A DNA stretch of 64,000 nucleotides from Bacteroidota bacterium (GTDB taxonomy: Bacteria; Bacteroidota; Bacteroidia; NS11-12g; UBA955): the NCBI GenBank assembly GCA_030834125.1, contig JAURFW010000003.1, positions 62,001 to 126,000 of the forward strand. The letters run 5' to 3'. The position numbers and the translations under genes were made by a program. Shown here in pieces: positions 52,823 to 62,184 of this stretch (position 1 is the first letter of the stretch; every line of letters starts with the position of its first letter). The notes under the pieces are model-generated. The model was not told where the DNA came from. It saw only the letters and a list, made by a program, of their open reading frames with translations, and did no database searches.

Positions 52823-55800
52823 ATGAAAAAAACATTACAAAAACTTCCAGTATTGGGTCTAATCGGGTTGGGCTTGTTTACGGTTGATTCCGTTAAAGCT
52901 CAGGTTGATTCTGACACAATCAAGGTCGGTGAAGTAACAGTTACTGCTACCGGTCTTACCATGGATGCCCGGAAAACAGGTTTTGGTGTTTCTCAAATTA
53001 AGAGTAAAAACATTCAAACCTCGGGTGAAAGTGGTCTTATTCAAGCCATGACAGGAAAAGCGTCGAATGTCCAAATTACACGTTCAACGGGAGATCCTGG
53101 AGCTGGTGCTTACATTCAAATTCGTGGCCAAAACACAATTACAGGTTCCAACCAACCGCTTATTGTTGTTGACGGTGTTCCAGTGAGCAATTCTTCTATA
53201 GGAGGAGATGTTGATGGTGTTGTTCAGCAGTCTCGTTTGAACGATATTAACCCAGCAGACATTGCAGACATACAGATTCTTAAAGGGGCTGCTGCTGCTG
53301 CAATTTGGGGAACTCGTGCTGCTAATGGTGTAATTATGATTACCACCAAGAAAGGTAAATCAGGATTGAACATTGAATTCTCAAGTCAATTAGCAATTGA
53401 TCAAGTAAACCGTGAATATACAAAGCAAGATAAATACGGTCAGGGATCATACGGGAATTCAGCTAGAAATCATCCGTTGAGTTGGGGTGATAGAATTGCT
53501 GATCGTTCAGGTACAGATGTAGTGGATGAAACTGGTGCTTATTTTTTAGCTGATGATGGCACTAAAATTTATCCAATTGTTACTAAAGGTGATAAAACTA
53601 CATTTAATGATGTAAATAGAAATCAGGTATTCCGTAATGGTACCACTTGGAACAATAATCTTTCTATTTCTTCAGCGAATGAAAAAGGAGGAGTTTATTT
53701 CTCAGTTTCAGATTGGAATCAGCAAGGTATTTTAAATGGTAATTCAGATTATCGTAGAACTACTGGTCGATTGAATTTCGATTACAATGCAAGCGATAAA
53801 TTAAAGCTTAGTTTGAAGAGTACTATGGCTAAAGTTTCTTCAAATCGTGTTCAAATGGGATCAAACTTAAACGGCCTTTATTTAGGATATTTAAGAACAC
53901 CTGCAGATTACGATAATACTATCTACACTGGTACATATTACAACGCTGCGGGCGAAGCAAGATTTGGTGCTCATCGCGGATATCGTCGTTATATGGGTGA
54001 TGCTGCTCCTACTTATAACAATCCGGGATGGACTCTTAACCGTCAGGTCAATACTTCAGATGTTACCCGATTTGTTTTAACTCCGGAATTATCTTATAAG
54101 TGGATGGAAAATTCTACTTTTATTGCGCGCGTAGGTTATGATAATTCTGCAGACCAACGTATCACATACTTCCCATTTAACTCAGGTGCAAACAATTCAA
54201 CTGGTTCATTTGGAGAAAGTGTAATTACTGAATCAGAGTTAAGTGCTCATTTCATCAATCATTCAAATCATAAAATTAATGATAATCTAACTGCGGATGT
54301 GACTTTAGGATATTTGTCAACAGACAGAAGATTCCATTCAATTGGTGGTAGTGCGTTGAACTTTATCGTACGCGATCAAGATCGTTTTGCATTCAATAAT
54401 TCTACCTCAGAAAATATGAATCCTGGAGTTTCAAGAGGTCAAATTTTGAATAACAGATTCTACGGTATAGTTGACTTAGCTTATAGCGATAAGTTGTTTT
54501 TATCATTGGCAACTGCTTCTGAACAAGCAAGCACGTTTGCTGATCGTTTCTACTCTCCTAGTGCTAGTTTGAGTTACGAACTTTCTAAGGATATTCAAAT
54601 CCCAACGGTTTCTTATGCGAAGCTAAGAGCTTCTTGGGGTCAGGTAGGTATTGCTCCTCCTTCGTATATTTGGGGTACCAATTATGTGAGCGCTGGATCA
54701 GCTTCTGGATGGGGTGAAATTATGGATGCATCATATTATGGAGGTTCTATTTACAGAAGCACTCTTAGAGGTAATCCAAATATTCGTCCTGAAATAAAGC
54801 GTGAAACAGAATTTGGTGTTGATTTGAAATTCTTGGATGACAAAATTTCATTTGGGGCAACATACTACATGAATAATATTGATGGATCTGTTTTAGCGGT
54901 TGATGTTCCAGCATCTACTGGTTACACTAGTACTTGGGAAAATGCTGCTTATTTGAGTAATAGAGGAATAGAATTAGATCTTAATGTAAATGTTATGAAG
55001 ACTGATGATTTTTCATGGAACATTTATGGAAATTTAGGTTCTAACAAAAATATGGTAGATAGCATAACAGGCTCTAACTCGTTGTTCTTAGCTGGATTTA
55101 CAGGAACTTCTTCTCGTGCCGTACAAGGTCAAGCAATGGGAGCTCTTTGGGGCGGTCAATGGCTTCGTGATGAGTCTGGTAATTTAGTATTGGATGCAAA
55201 CGGTTTCCCACAAGCGTCTCCTGAAGAAGGTGTATTAGGTGATCCTAATCCTACTTGGAGAGGAGCGATCGGAACTAACTTTACCTATAAAGGTTTAAGT
55301 GTTAATGTATTATTTGAAGCATGTCAAGGTAACCAAATGTGGGGTGGTACTTATGGAGTATTGAATCACTTTGGTGTAGCTGAAGAAACTGCAAATGAAG
55401 TAACTGTAAGTGCAGCTGACGCGGCAAATATTAAGAATATTTACGGTGAATCTGTTGATCAACTAGCTGCGGCAAATGCTGATGGTTCTTACACAGTGCG
55501 TGGTAATTTGAAAGACTTTGGTGCAGGAACAGTTTTACTTGATCAGGATTGGTATACAGGTCTTGGTGGTGGATTTGGTCCCGTTGCGGAGCAATTTATT
55601 TATGATGCATCATGGGTTCGTTTAAGAGAGTTAAGTGTTTCTTATGCGTTACCAGCTAACATATGTAAAATGTTGCATATACCTGGAGCATCAATTGGAT
55701 TTACTGGTCGTAATTTAGCGTTGTGGACAAATGCTCCTGAGCTAGGTGTTGATCCAGAAACTAATCTTACTGGTGTAACTAACGGTAGAGGTTTAGATTA

Positions 55801-55855
55801 CTTCAACAACCCAGGTACTAAATCTTACATCTTCAACTTAAGTGTTAAAATTTAA
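52823..55855 (+). CDS. SusC/RagA-family TonB-dependent outer-membrane transporter
   Basis: 1010 residues. Signal peptide ending SVKAQ, then directly the TonB-box region and plug (about 30-185: KVGEVTVTATG, GLIQAMTGKASNVQITRS, IQIRGQNTI, QPLIVVDGVPVSN, DIADIQILKGAAAAAIWGTR, GVIMITTKKG). The usual N-terminal CarboxypepD_reg-like domain is absent. The barrel ends in SYIFNLSVKI. It works with the SusD-like lid encoded 1 nt away (TAATG) to import an oligosaccharide or peptide. No glycoside hydrolase, sulfatase or peptidase is in the same unit, so the ligand is unknown. Confidence 0.95.
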   Translation: MKKTLQKLPVLGLIGLGLFTVDSVKAQVDSDTIKVGEVTVTATGLTMDARKTGFGVSQIKSKNIQTSGESGLIQAMTGKASNVQITRSTGDPGAGAYIQIRGQNTITGSNQPLIVVDGVPVSNSSIGGDVDGVVQQSRLNDINPADIADIQILKGAAAAAIWGTRAANGVIMITTKKGKSGLNIEFSSQLAIDQVNREYTKQDKYGQGSYGNSARNHPLSWGDRIADRSGTDVVDETGAYFLADDGTKIYPIVTKGDKTTFNDVNRNQVFRNGTTWNNNLSISSANEKGGVYFSVSDWNQQGILNGNSDYRRTTGRLNFDYNASDKLKLSLKSTMAKVSSNRVQMGSNLNGLYLGYLRTPADYDNTIYTGTYYNAAGEARFGAHRGYRRYMGDAAPTYNNPGWTLNRQVNTSDVTRFVLTPELSYKWMENSTFIARVGYDNSADQRITYFPFNSGANNSTGSFGESVITESELSAHFINHSNHKINDNLTADVTLGYLSTDRRFHSIGGSALNFIVRDQDRFAFNNSTSENMNPGVSRGQILNNRFYGIVDLAYSDKLFLSLATASEQASTFADRFYSPSASLSYELSKDIQIPTVSYAKLRASWGQVGIAPPSYIWGTNYVSAGSASGWGEIMDASYYGGSIYRSTLRGNPNIRPEIKRETEFGVDLKFLDDKISFGATYYMNNIDGSVLAVDVPASTGYTSTWENAAYLSNRGIELDLNVNVMKTDDFSWNIYGNLGSNKNMVDSITGSNSLFLAGFTGTSSRAVQGQAMGALWGGQWLRDESGNLVLDANGFPQASPEEGVLGDPNPTWRGAIGTNFTYKGLSVNVLFEACQGNQMWGGTYGVLNHFGVAEETANEVTVSAADAANIKNIYGESVDQLAAANADGSYTVRGNLKDFGAGTVLLDQDWYTGLGGGFGPVAEQFIYDASWVRLRELSVSYALPANICKMLHIPGASIGFTGRNLALWTNAPELGVDPETNLTGVTNGRGLDYFNNPGTKSYIFNLSVKI

Positions 55856-55866
55856 TGAACATAAAA

Positions 55867-57255
55867 ATGAAAAAATTTAGAATACTTCCTTTTGCTCTGG
55901 GTATAGCGTTGTTTACGTTGAACTCTTGCCAGAAGGACATTGATACCATTAATCAAGAGAATCCGAACCAATTCAGTGATGCGGATGGATCTCTTATGAT
56001 TACTGGAGCGCAAATGGCCAATGTGCTTTTCCAAGAGGGAGAAGCGGCGCGTATGGCTGGGATTTTCTCTGGTTATTTTACTGGGTATGATCGTCAATAC
56101 ATTTCTTATCAGCAGTATAAAATGACTGCGGGTGACTTTGATAATATTTGGGGAACTCTTTATGCAGAGGGTATCGCACAATGTAGAATTATTAAAGAAA
56201 AAGCAACATCAGGAGGAAATGCAGAATTGTATGGTGCCGCTTCAATTACCGAGGCTCACTTACTTTTAACTGCTTCTGGTTTATTTGGAGATATTCCTGC
56301 ATCTGAGGCGTGCAACGACGAGATACTTGAACCTAAATTTGATAAAATGAGCGATGTGCATTCATATTGCATTGATTTATTAGATGAAGTTATTCCAACA
56401 ATGACGGGAAGCAGTGCTTATGGAGATGCTTATGTTGCTGGATTCGATTGGGGACAAGTTGCTAGCACTTTAAAAGCACGAGCTTTGTTGAGGAACAAAG
56501 ATTATGCAGGTGCAGCCGCAGCAGCAGCGAATGGTGTTCAAATGGATATGGACCTGAAGGCCGATCACACTCAAGAAACTCCAGGAGCATGGAATCTATA
56601 TTTTGATTTCTTGTATTGGAATAGAGGTGGTTATTTGAGTTGCGAAGGTGCTTACATCGTTAATATGTTAACCGACTCAATTGATGATGGTTCTGGAACT
56701 TTGGTTGCAAATCCTGGTGGACGTATTAATGCTAAAACACAAGAAGTAAATCGTTTTGATTACTATTTCCTTCCAGATTATTACACTGCGCTAGATCCTA
56801 ATATGTTCGGAATATTCTATGCTTCTACTCATTATGATTTAGTAACATATGTAGAAAACGAACTAATTTTAGCTGAATGTGCAGCAAGAACTGGTGATGA
56901 TGCTACCGCATTAACTCACTTGAATAATGTACGTGATTACAACAATAACATGTTCGGTGGATTTGCTGCTTATGATGCTGCAGATTTTGGTCCTGGTGCA
57001 ATGGTTGATGGAGCATCTGCTTCTGAAGCTTTATTACAGGAAATAATCATGGAAAAATATGTGAGTTTATTCGGACAATGTGAGACATTTAATGATGTTA
57101 GAAGAACTGGTAATGCACAGGGTGTGCCTATAAATATAGGAGACAAATTGCCTGCACGTTACTTAATTCCTCAATCAGAAATTAATGCAAGGAAGAATGT
57201 TTTGGTTCCTTCAGAATCTAAAGATTTATTTGCTCCTTTAGAGTACTATCAATAA
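55867..57255 (+). CDS. SusD/RagB-family outer-membrane lipoprotein
   Basis: 462 residues. Lipobox LNSC (signal MKKFRILPFALGIALFTLNS). The SusD_RagB layout is visible: N-terminal QKDIDTINQENPNQF, TPR-like helices (EAHLLLTASGLFGDIPASEA, ATLKARALLRNKDYAGAAAA), and the C-terminal YVENELILAECAARTGDDATAL, then ALLQEIIMEKYVSLFGQCETF. It caps the SusC barrel and binds substrate. An upstream in-frame ATG at 55855 overlaps the SusC stop (TAATG) and may be used; 55867 gives a more usual signal peptide. A terminator follows. Confidence 0.93.
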   Translation: MKKFRILPFALGIALFTLNSCQKDIDTINQENPNQFSDADGSLMITGAQMANVLFQEGEAARMAGIFSGYFTGYDRQYISYQQYKMTAGDFDNIWGTLYAEGIAQCRIIKEKATSGGNAELYGAASITEAHLLLTASGLFGDIPASEACNDEILEPKFDKMSDVHSYCIDLLDEVIPTMTGSSAYGDAYVAGFDWGQVASTLKARALLRNKDYAGAAAAAANGVQMDMDLKADHTQETPGAWNLYFDFLYWNRGGYLSCEGAYIVNMLTDSIDDGSGTLVANPGGRINAKTQEVNRFDYYFLPDYYTALDPNMFGIFYASTHYDLVTYVENELILAECAARTGDDATALTHLNNVRDYNNNMFGGFAAYDAADFGPGAMVDGASASEALLQEIIMEKYVSLFGQCETFNDVRRTGNAQGVPINIGDKLPARYLIPQSEINARKNVLVPSESKDLFAPLEYYQ

Positions 57256-57272
57256 ATTTAATTTCGATTTAA

Positions 57273-57304
57273 TAAAAAAGGGCTTCAATTGAAGCCCTTT
57301 TTTT
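57273..57304. terminator. Bidirectional terminator between susD-like gene and asnS
   Basis: Near-perfect palindrome (aaaaaagggcttc at 57274-57286, loop aatt, gaagccctttttt at 57291-57303), with A and T runs on the two sides. It serves both the SusCD transcript and the convergent asnS. Confidence 0.93.
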
Positions 57305-57311
57305 ATGTTAT

Positions 57312-58838
57312 TTAAGGAGTTAGTCTTCCGTACATTCGTGGGAATGGAATAGATTCTCTCACGTGTTTCAATTTACATATCCATGTAACAACACGCTCCA
57401 ATCCCAATCCGAAGCCACTGTGTGGAACAGAACCATATTTTCTTAAATCTAAATACCATTCAAAGGCACTCATTGGTAATTCATGTTCGTGTATTTTTTC
57501 AATTAATAAATTTATATCAGTTTCACGCTCTCCTCCTCCTACAATCTCACCATAACCCTCAGGTGCCAATACATCTACCCCCCGAGCAAAACGTGAATCT
57601 TCAGGATTGCGCTTCAAATAGAATGCTTTTACCTCATGTGGCCAATCATACACCATTACGGGAGAATCAAACAGTTTAGTTAATACCGATTCATCACTTC
57701 CTCCAAAATCATTGCCATATTCAAAGTTTCTCGCGCTATCTAACCACTGTGGGATATTTCTCAAATCTTCTTCAACGTCTGACCTTTCTTGTTTTAACTG
57801 ATTAATCTTATTGGTAAAGAAATTAATTTGTCCTTTTTTCAATCCGCCAAGTGCTATTTGAGACTCTTTATCTTCTATTTCAGAATTAATTTCTTGAAGT
57901 TTTGCCTGAGTATTTTTTAACTCCTCTTCAAGCATGTCAATGCTTCGAATGCCGTTAACTTCTTTTTCTCCTTTGATGATTTTTACGGCTTCATCATAGG
58001 TCATTCTCGGGAATGATTTTAATGAACTCTCAAGTACTGAAGTATCTCTTCCAATTGTCTTTAATTCCACTTGACAGTTATCTAAGACATCTCTAATAAC
58101 ACGTTGTAACATTCCTTCAATGGTGTCCATATTCATGAAAATATCATAAAATGCCATCTCAGGTTCAATCATCCAAAATTCTGAAAGGTGCCTTCGAGTT
58201 TTAGACTTTTCTGCTCTAAAAGTTGGTCCAAAGGTGTAAATTTTACCCATCGCCATGGCCATTGCCTCTCCATATAGCTGTCCACTTTGGCTTAAATATG
58301 CAGGTGCACCATAAAAATCTGTTTCAAATAACGTACTTGTTCCTTCACAAGCATTTCCAGTGAATATTGGTGCATCCATCTGCACAAATTCTTCTTCTTG
58401 GAAATATTTATGGATGGAGAAAATAATTGTATTACGGATGCGCATAATTGCCCACTGACGCGTACTACGCAACCATAAATGTCTTTGATCCATTAGGAAT
58501 TCAACACCATGTTCTTTTTTAGATATCGGGTAATCAACGCTTTCACCAACAATTTCTATTGATTTTACTTGAACTTCTACTCCACCAAGTTGCTTTTCAT
58601 CAGCCCGTATTTCTCCCTCAATTGTTATACTTGTTTCTAAAGAAGTATTTTGAGCATTTTGTAAATTTTCGAGATTTGAAAACTCTTCAGTTACCACACA
58701 CTGGCAAAAACCTGTGCCATCCCTTAAAATAATGAAGGCAATACCTTTTCCCTCGCGTTTGTTAGAAACCCAACCTCTCAAGGTTACTGTAGACCCAATG
58801 TGAGAAGTTAAATCTGATATATTTACAATTTGGCTCAT
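57312..58838 (-). CDS. asnS: Asparaginyl-tRNA synthetase with coiled-coil insertion
   Basis: 508 residues. N-terminal OB anticodon-binding domain (about 15-105; TVTLRGWVSNKREGKGIAFI), then class II catalytic core: motif 2 FRAEKSKTRRHLSEFWMIEPE (207-227) and motif 3 GFGLGLERVV (475-484), end PFPRMYGRLTP. Between about residues 298 and 372 a charged, heptad-like helical hairpin (LEEELKNTQAKLQEINSEIE, then NKINQLKQERSDVEEDL) is inserted in the core. AsnRS usually has 430-470 residues. The start at 58838 (MSQIVN) is preferred to TTG 58850, which is part of the -7 box. Confidence 0.93.
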   Translation of the reverse strand: MSQIVNISDLTSHIGSTVTLRGWVSNKREGKGIAFIILRDGTGFCQCVVTEEFSNLENLQNAQNTSLETSITIEGEIRADEKQLGGVEVQVKSIEIVGESVDYPISKKEHGVEFLMDQRHLWLRSTRQWAIMRIRNTIIFSIHKYFQEEEFVQMDAPIFTGNACEGTSTLFETDFYGAPAYLSQSGQLYGEAMAMAMGKIYTFGPTFRAEKSKTRRHLSEFWMIEPEMAFYDIFMNMDTIEGMLQRVIRDVLDNCQVELKTIGRDTSVLESSLKSFPRMTYDEAVKIIKGEKEVNGIRSIDMLEEELKNTQAKLQEINSEIEDKESQIALGGLKKGQINFFTNKINQLKQERSDVEEDLRNIPQWLDSARNFEYGNDFGGSDESVLTKLFDSPVMVYDWPHEVKAFYLKRNPEDSRFARGVDVLAPEGYGEIVGGGERETDINLLIEKIHEHELPMSAFEWYLDLRKYGSVPHSGFGLGLERVVTWICKLKHVRESIPFPRMYGRLTP

Positions 58839-58847
58839 ATGAAGATG

Positions 58848-58855
58848 CAAAGATA
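58848..58855 (-). promoter_or_regulatory. -7 box TATCTTTG of asnS
   Basis: Perfect TAnnTTTG on the minus strand, 10 nt before the ATG at 58838. It overlaps the alternative TTG start at 58850, ruling that start out. Confidence 0.6.
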
Positions 58856-58942
58856 CGCATTGACATTAGTTTGATTATCCCAAGTGTTTAATTTCCCTAC
58901 CATAATTCATGGAAAAAACCATTGAATACATCGAGGAAAATG

Positions 58943-58950
58943 TATTTTTG
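58943..58950 (+). promoter_or_regulatory. -7 box TATTTTTG of the ATP-grasp gene
   Basis: Perfect TAnnTTTG, 4 nt before the ATG at 58954. It lies within the longer frame from 58909, so the longer start would be upstream of transcription. Confidence 0.65.
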
Positions 58951-58953
58951 TTC

Positions 58954-59988
58954 ATGACTTTAACGGCAAAACGAATTTTAATACCCTCCGGTGCAGGTGC
59001 TCCAGGCTTTGCTGGAATTTTAGAATGTTTGAAAGAACGGGGGGATATTGAGATTATTGCTGGTGATATTAATTCAAAGGCATATGGGGCCGCATTAGCC
59101 GATGATTTTTTTATCAGTTGGCCTAGTGATAATGATGACTACATCAAAACAATATTAAAAAAAATACAAGAAGAATCAATAGATATAGTGCTACCCATAA
59201 CTACCCGGGAATTATTTCCATTGTCTCTGAACAAAGAAAAATTTACAGAATTAGGAGCTACAATAATAATTTCTAGTCATGATGCTATTCAACTTGCAAA
59301 TGATAAAGGTGCAACTTGGAATTATGCCAAAAGCATAGGAGTAAATACTCCTGATGGAGAAGTTGTATCAACATTAAATCAATGGGAGGATGCTGTAACA
59401 CGAATAATAAAAACAGGGAAAAATGCTTGTTTTAAGCCTATTTATGGTAATGGAATGAGAGGCTTTGGAATAGTTGAAAAAGAAGTCAGTGGGGATTTTT
59501 GGAATGAAAAAAGTGGAATTCTTCCACTAAATAAACTCGAATGGAAAAATCGTTTAATCTCAAACTGGTCTCAACCATTATTAGTTTCTGAGTTTTTACC
59601 GGGTAAAGAATACTCTGTAGATCTAATTATCCATAGGCAAGAAGTAAAGCGTATCGCTATTAGAACAAGAGAAAAAATGATTGGTGGTATTTCTGTTCAA
59701 GGAACCTATGTTCAGCATCAACAAATAGAAGAAATGACTATTAAATTGGTAGAGGGAATTGGTCTTGATGGTCCTATTGGAGTTCAATGGCGTGAGGATG
59801 AAAAAGGAATTCCAAAACTGTTGGAGATAAATCCAAGGATACAAGGAACTACATCTGCTTCGCGCGTTGCTGGAGTAAACATCCCTTTGGAAGCGGTATT
59901 AATTTCTGTGGGTGAGGATGTGGATTTTAGTAAAAAAATACAAAAAGGAGCTTCTTTTAGTAGATATTGGAAAGATATATCCATATAA
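58954..59988 (+). CDS. ATP-grasp enzyme, CarB/carboligase-like
   Basis: 344 residues. An N-terminal Rossmann-type preATP domain (about 5-110; RILIPSGAGAPGFAGILECL, GDINSKAYGAALADDFF) precedes an ATP-grasp domain (about 115-310): ACFKPIYGNGMRGFGIV (ATP lysine and glycine loop), LLVSEFLPGKEYSVDLI, and metal-binding LLEINPRIQGTTS. It ligates a carboxylate to an amine or related nucleophile with ATP. Such stand-alone CarB-like proteins occur in surface-polysaccharide and peptide-ligase contexts. The substrate cannot be named. It is divergent from asnS and 44 nt before a small membrane protein. Confidence 0.8.
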   Translation: MTLTAKRILIPSGAGAPGFAGILECLKERGDIEIIAGDINSKAYGAALADDFFISWPSDNDDYIKTILKKIQEESIDIVLPITTRELFPLSLNKEKFTELGATIIISSHDAIQLANDKGATWNYAKSIGVNTPDGEVVSTLNQWEDAVTRIIKTGKNACFKPIYGNGMRGFGIVEKEVSGDFWNEKSGILPLNKLEWKNRLISNWSQPLLVSEFLPGKEYSVDLIIHRQEVKRIAIRTREKMIGGISVQGTYVQHQQIEEMTIKLVEGIGLDGPIGVQWREDEKGIPKLLEINPRIQGTTSASRVAGVNIPLEAVLISVGEDVDFSKKIQKGASFSRYWKDISI

Positions 59989-60032
59989 AAGAGAAACAAT
60001 AGTTCAAAAATGTTATTATCTTCGCGAACACT

Positions 60033-60188
60033 ATGAGTAACGAAAAAAGAGATACCAAAAAGTATTGGGCACTATTTATAGTAAGCGGAATTGCCTTGAC
60101 CTACTTTACAATATTCCTACCTCAGGCATTTTGGCTTGGTCTACCTACATTTTTTGGTGGTCTGGCTATGGCCATGGATTGGGTTTAA
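60033..60188 (+). CDS. Small membrane protein (51 aa), unknown
   Basis: Short ORF starting MSNEKRDTKKYWALFIVSGI, with two hydrophobic helices (about 11-28 and 31-50) and the end GLAMAMDWV. The basic N-terminus suggests an Nin topology. A near-consensus -7 box (TATCTTCG, 60017-60024) lies 9 nt before the ATG, and the ATP-grasp stop is 44 nt upstream. Codon use is like its neighbours. I do not recognise the family, but it looks like a genuine gene. Confidence 0.6.
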   Translation: MSNEKRDTKKYWALFIVSGIALTYFTIFLPQAFWLGLPTFFGGLAMAMDWV

Positions 60189-60252
60189 TAAATCAGTTAC
60201 ACATTATTTTTTATTTGCGTAGAACGTACGCATTAATTCTTTATTTTTACAT

Positions 60253-61230
60253 ATGGCAAATTCATTTTGGTTTGATTTTGAAAAGGATATCAAAGAGTTG
60301 CATGAACAATTAGTTAAGGCAAAAAAGACTCAAGAAGAGGGTAAATTAGATATGTCTGATATGATTTCTACAATTGAGAGTAAAATAGCAGAATCTCAGA
60401 AGAAAACATACGACCAACTAACAGGATGGCAAAAGGTACAAATTTCTAGACATGCCGATAGGCCTTATACACTTGATTATATAGAAAATATTTGCACCGA
60501 TTTTGTTGAACTTCACGGTGATCGTCAGATAAAAGATGACAAAGCTATAGTAGGAGGTTTTGCTAAAATAGATGGTAAACCCGTTATGATCATCGGACAG
60601 CAAAAGGGCAGAAACACTAAACAGCGTCAACTACGTAATTTTGGGATGCCAAATCCAGAAGGTTACAGAAAAGCTCTGCGTTTAATGAAACTAGCTGAGA
60701 AATTTGGTATTCCTGTGGTTACTTTAATAGATACACCTGGTGCATCTCCAGGTTTAGAAGCAGAAGAAAGAGGTCAAGGTGAAGCAATTGCCAAAAATTT
60801 ATTTGAGATGTCAACATTGGAAGTTCCAATTGTTTGTGTAGTTATTGGAGAAGGAGCTTCAGGGGGAGCTTTAGGTATAGGAGTAGGAGATCGTGTATTA
60901 ATGATGCAATACACATGGTATAGCGTTATTAGCCCAGAGAGTTGTTCAAGTATTCTTTGGAGAACATGGGATAAAAAAGAATTGGCAGCAGATGCTTTGA
61001 AATTATCTTCAGAGGATATGTTAAATAATGGTTTAATTGATGGAATTATCAAAGAACCAATGGGTGGAGCTCACCATGATATTGAAATGGCGTATAGTTC
61101 ATTGAAGGCTGCCATTAAAAAAGAATTGAAAACATTAGTAACAATTCCAAGTGATGAGTTAGTGATGCAGAGAATTGACAAATTCTCAAAAATGGGAGTT
61201 GTAGTAGAACCAACAGCCACTGAAGATTAA
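60253..61230 (+). CDS. accA: Acetyl-CoA carboxylase carboxyltransferase subunit alpha
   Basis: 325 residues, full length. AccA blocks: [97 protein letters not shown] and [15 protein letters not shown]. With AccD it transfers carboxyl from biotin to acetyl-CoA, making malonyl-CoA. accD is not in the window. The 3' end touches the start of the next gene directly (TAA then ATG), a tight pairing that suggests a shared fatty-acid role. Confidence 0.96.
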   Translation: MANSFWFDFEKDIKELHEQLVKAKKTQEEGKLDMSDMISTIESKIAESQKKTYDQLTGWQKVQISRHADRPYTLDYIENICTDFVELHGDRQIKDDKAIVGGFAKIDGKPVMIIGQQKGRNTKQRQLRNFGMPNPEGYRKALRLMKLAEKFGIPVVTLIDTPGASPGLEAEERGQGEAIAKNLFEMSTLEVPIVCVVIGEGASGGALGIGVGDRVLMMQYTWYSVISPESCSSILWRTWDKKELAADALKLSSEDMLNNGLIDGIIKEPMGGAHHDIEMAYSSLKAAIKKELKTLVTIPSDELVMQRIDKFSKMGVVVEPTATED

Positions 61231-62181
61231 ATGAAGAATTCCATCACCGAATTATTTCAAATTGAGTTTCCAATTATTCAAGGAGGCATGATTTGGTGTT
61301 CTGGATGGGAATTGGCTAGTGCTGTTTCAAATGCAGGAGGCCTTGGTTTAATAGGTGCAGGTAGCATGTATCCCGAAGTCTTAAAAACTCACATCCAAAA
61401 ATGTAAATTAGCTACGGATAAACCTTTTGGAGTAAACCTTCCTTTATTATATCCAGATATAGATAAGCACCTTTCTACTATTATTGATGAAAAAGTTCCT
61501 GTAGTTTTTACTTCTGCTGGTAATCCTGCAAAATTTACTTCTTATCTTAAAAAACATGGAATTATTGTAGTGCATGTTACTGCCAATTTAAAATTTGCTC
61601 AAAAAGCAGTGGATGCTGGAGTGGATGCGATAGTAGCAGAAGGTTTTGAAGCTGGCGGTCATAACGGAAGGGAAGAAACAACGACAATGTCGTTAATCCC
61701 TATGCTTCGACAAAAAATTAATATTCCTTTAATAGCAGCAGGGGGAATTGCCAGTGGCCAAGCAATGGCAGCAGCATTATGTTTAGGTGCTGATGCTGTA
61801 CAAATAGGTTCAAGATTTGTAGCAACATTTGAGAGTAGTGCGCATCAAAAATTTAAAGATTCAATTGTTCAAGCCGGTGATGGTTCAACAGAATTAACTT
61901 TAAAAGAATTAACACCTGTTAGGTTGTTAAAGAATGAATTTTATAATAAGATTCAAGAGCTATATAAGAAGAGTGCGTCTGAAGAAAAACTCGCAGCTTT
62001 ATTAGGTAGAGGAAGAGCAAAAAAAGGAATGTTTGAGGGAGATCTTAATGAAGGTGAATTAGAAATTGGTCAAGTTGCTTCTCAAATTAATGAATTAAAA
62101 TCTGCGGTACAGGTTGTAAATGAATTAATGATAGATTGTAAAAAAACTTTATCACTTCAAAATACTCTATTTAATTACTAA
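61231..62181 (+). CDS. FabK/nitronate monooxygenase-family flavoprotein
   Basis: 316 residues of TIM-barrel FMN enzyme. Blocks: FPIIQGGMIWCSG, SAVSNAGGLGLIGAGS, FGVNLPLL, VVFTSAGNP, DAIVAEGFEAGGHNGRE (His in the EAGGH motif), PLIAAGGIASGQAMAAAL and GADAVQIGSRF. Two related activities share this fold: nitronate monooxygenase and enoyl-ACP reductase II (FabK). Start 0 nt after accA makes FabK the more attractive reading, because it would complete fatty acid elongation, but sequence alone does not settle it. Confidence 0.78.
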   Translation: MKNSITELFQIEFPIIQGGMIWCSGWELASAVSNAGGLGLIGAGSMYPEVLKTHIQKCKLATDKPFGVNLPLLYPDIDKHLSTIIDEKVPVVFTSAGNPAKFTSYLKKHGIIVVHVTANLKFAQKAVDAGVDAIVAEGFEAGGHNGREETTTMSLIPMLRQKINIPLIAAGGIASGQAMAAALCLGADAVQIGSRFVATFESSAHQKFKDSIVQAGDGSTELTLKELTPVRLLKNEFYNKIQELYKKSASEEKLAALLGRGRAKKGMFEGDLNEGELEIGQVASQINELKSAVQVVNELMIDCKKTLSLQNTLFNY

Positions 62182-62184
62182 AAA

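Noticed and set aside
58839-58850. A TTG start four codons upstream in asnS
   Set aside because: The TTG is part of the -7 box TATCTTTG, so it would be upstream of or at the transcription start.
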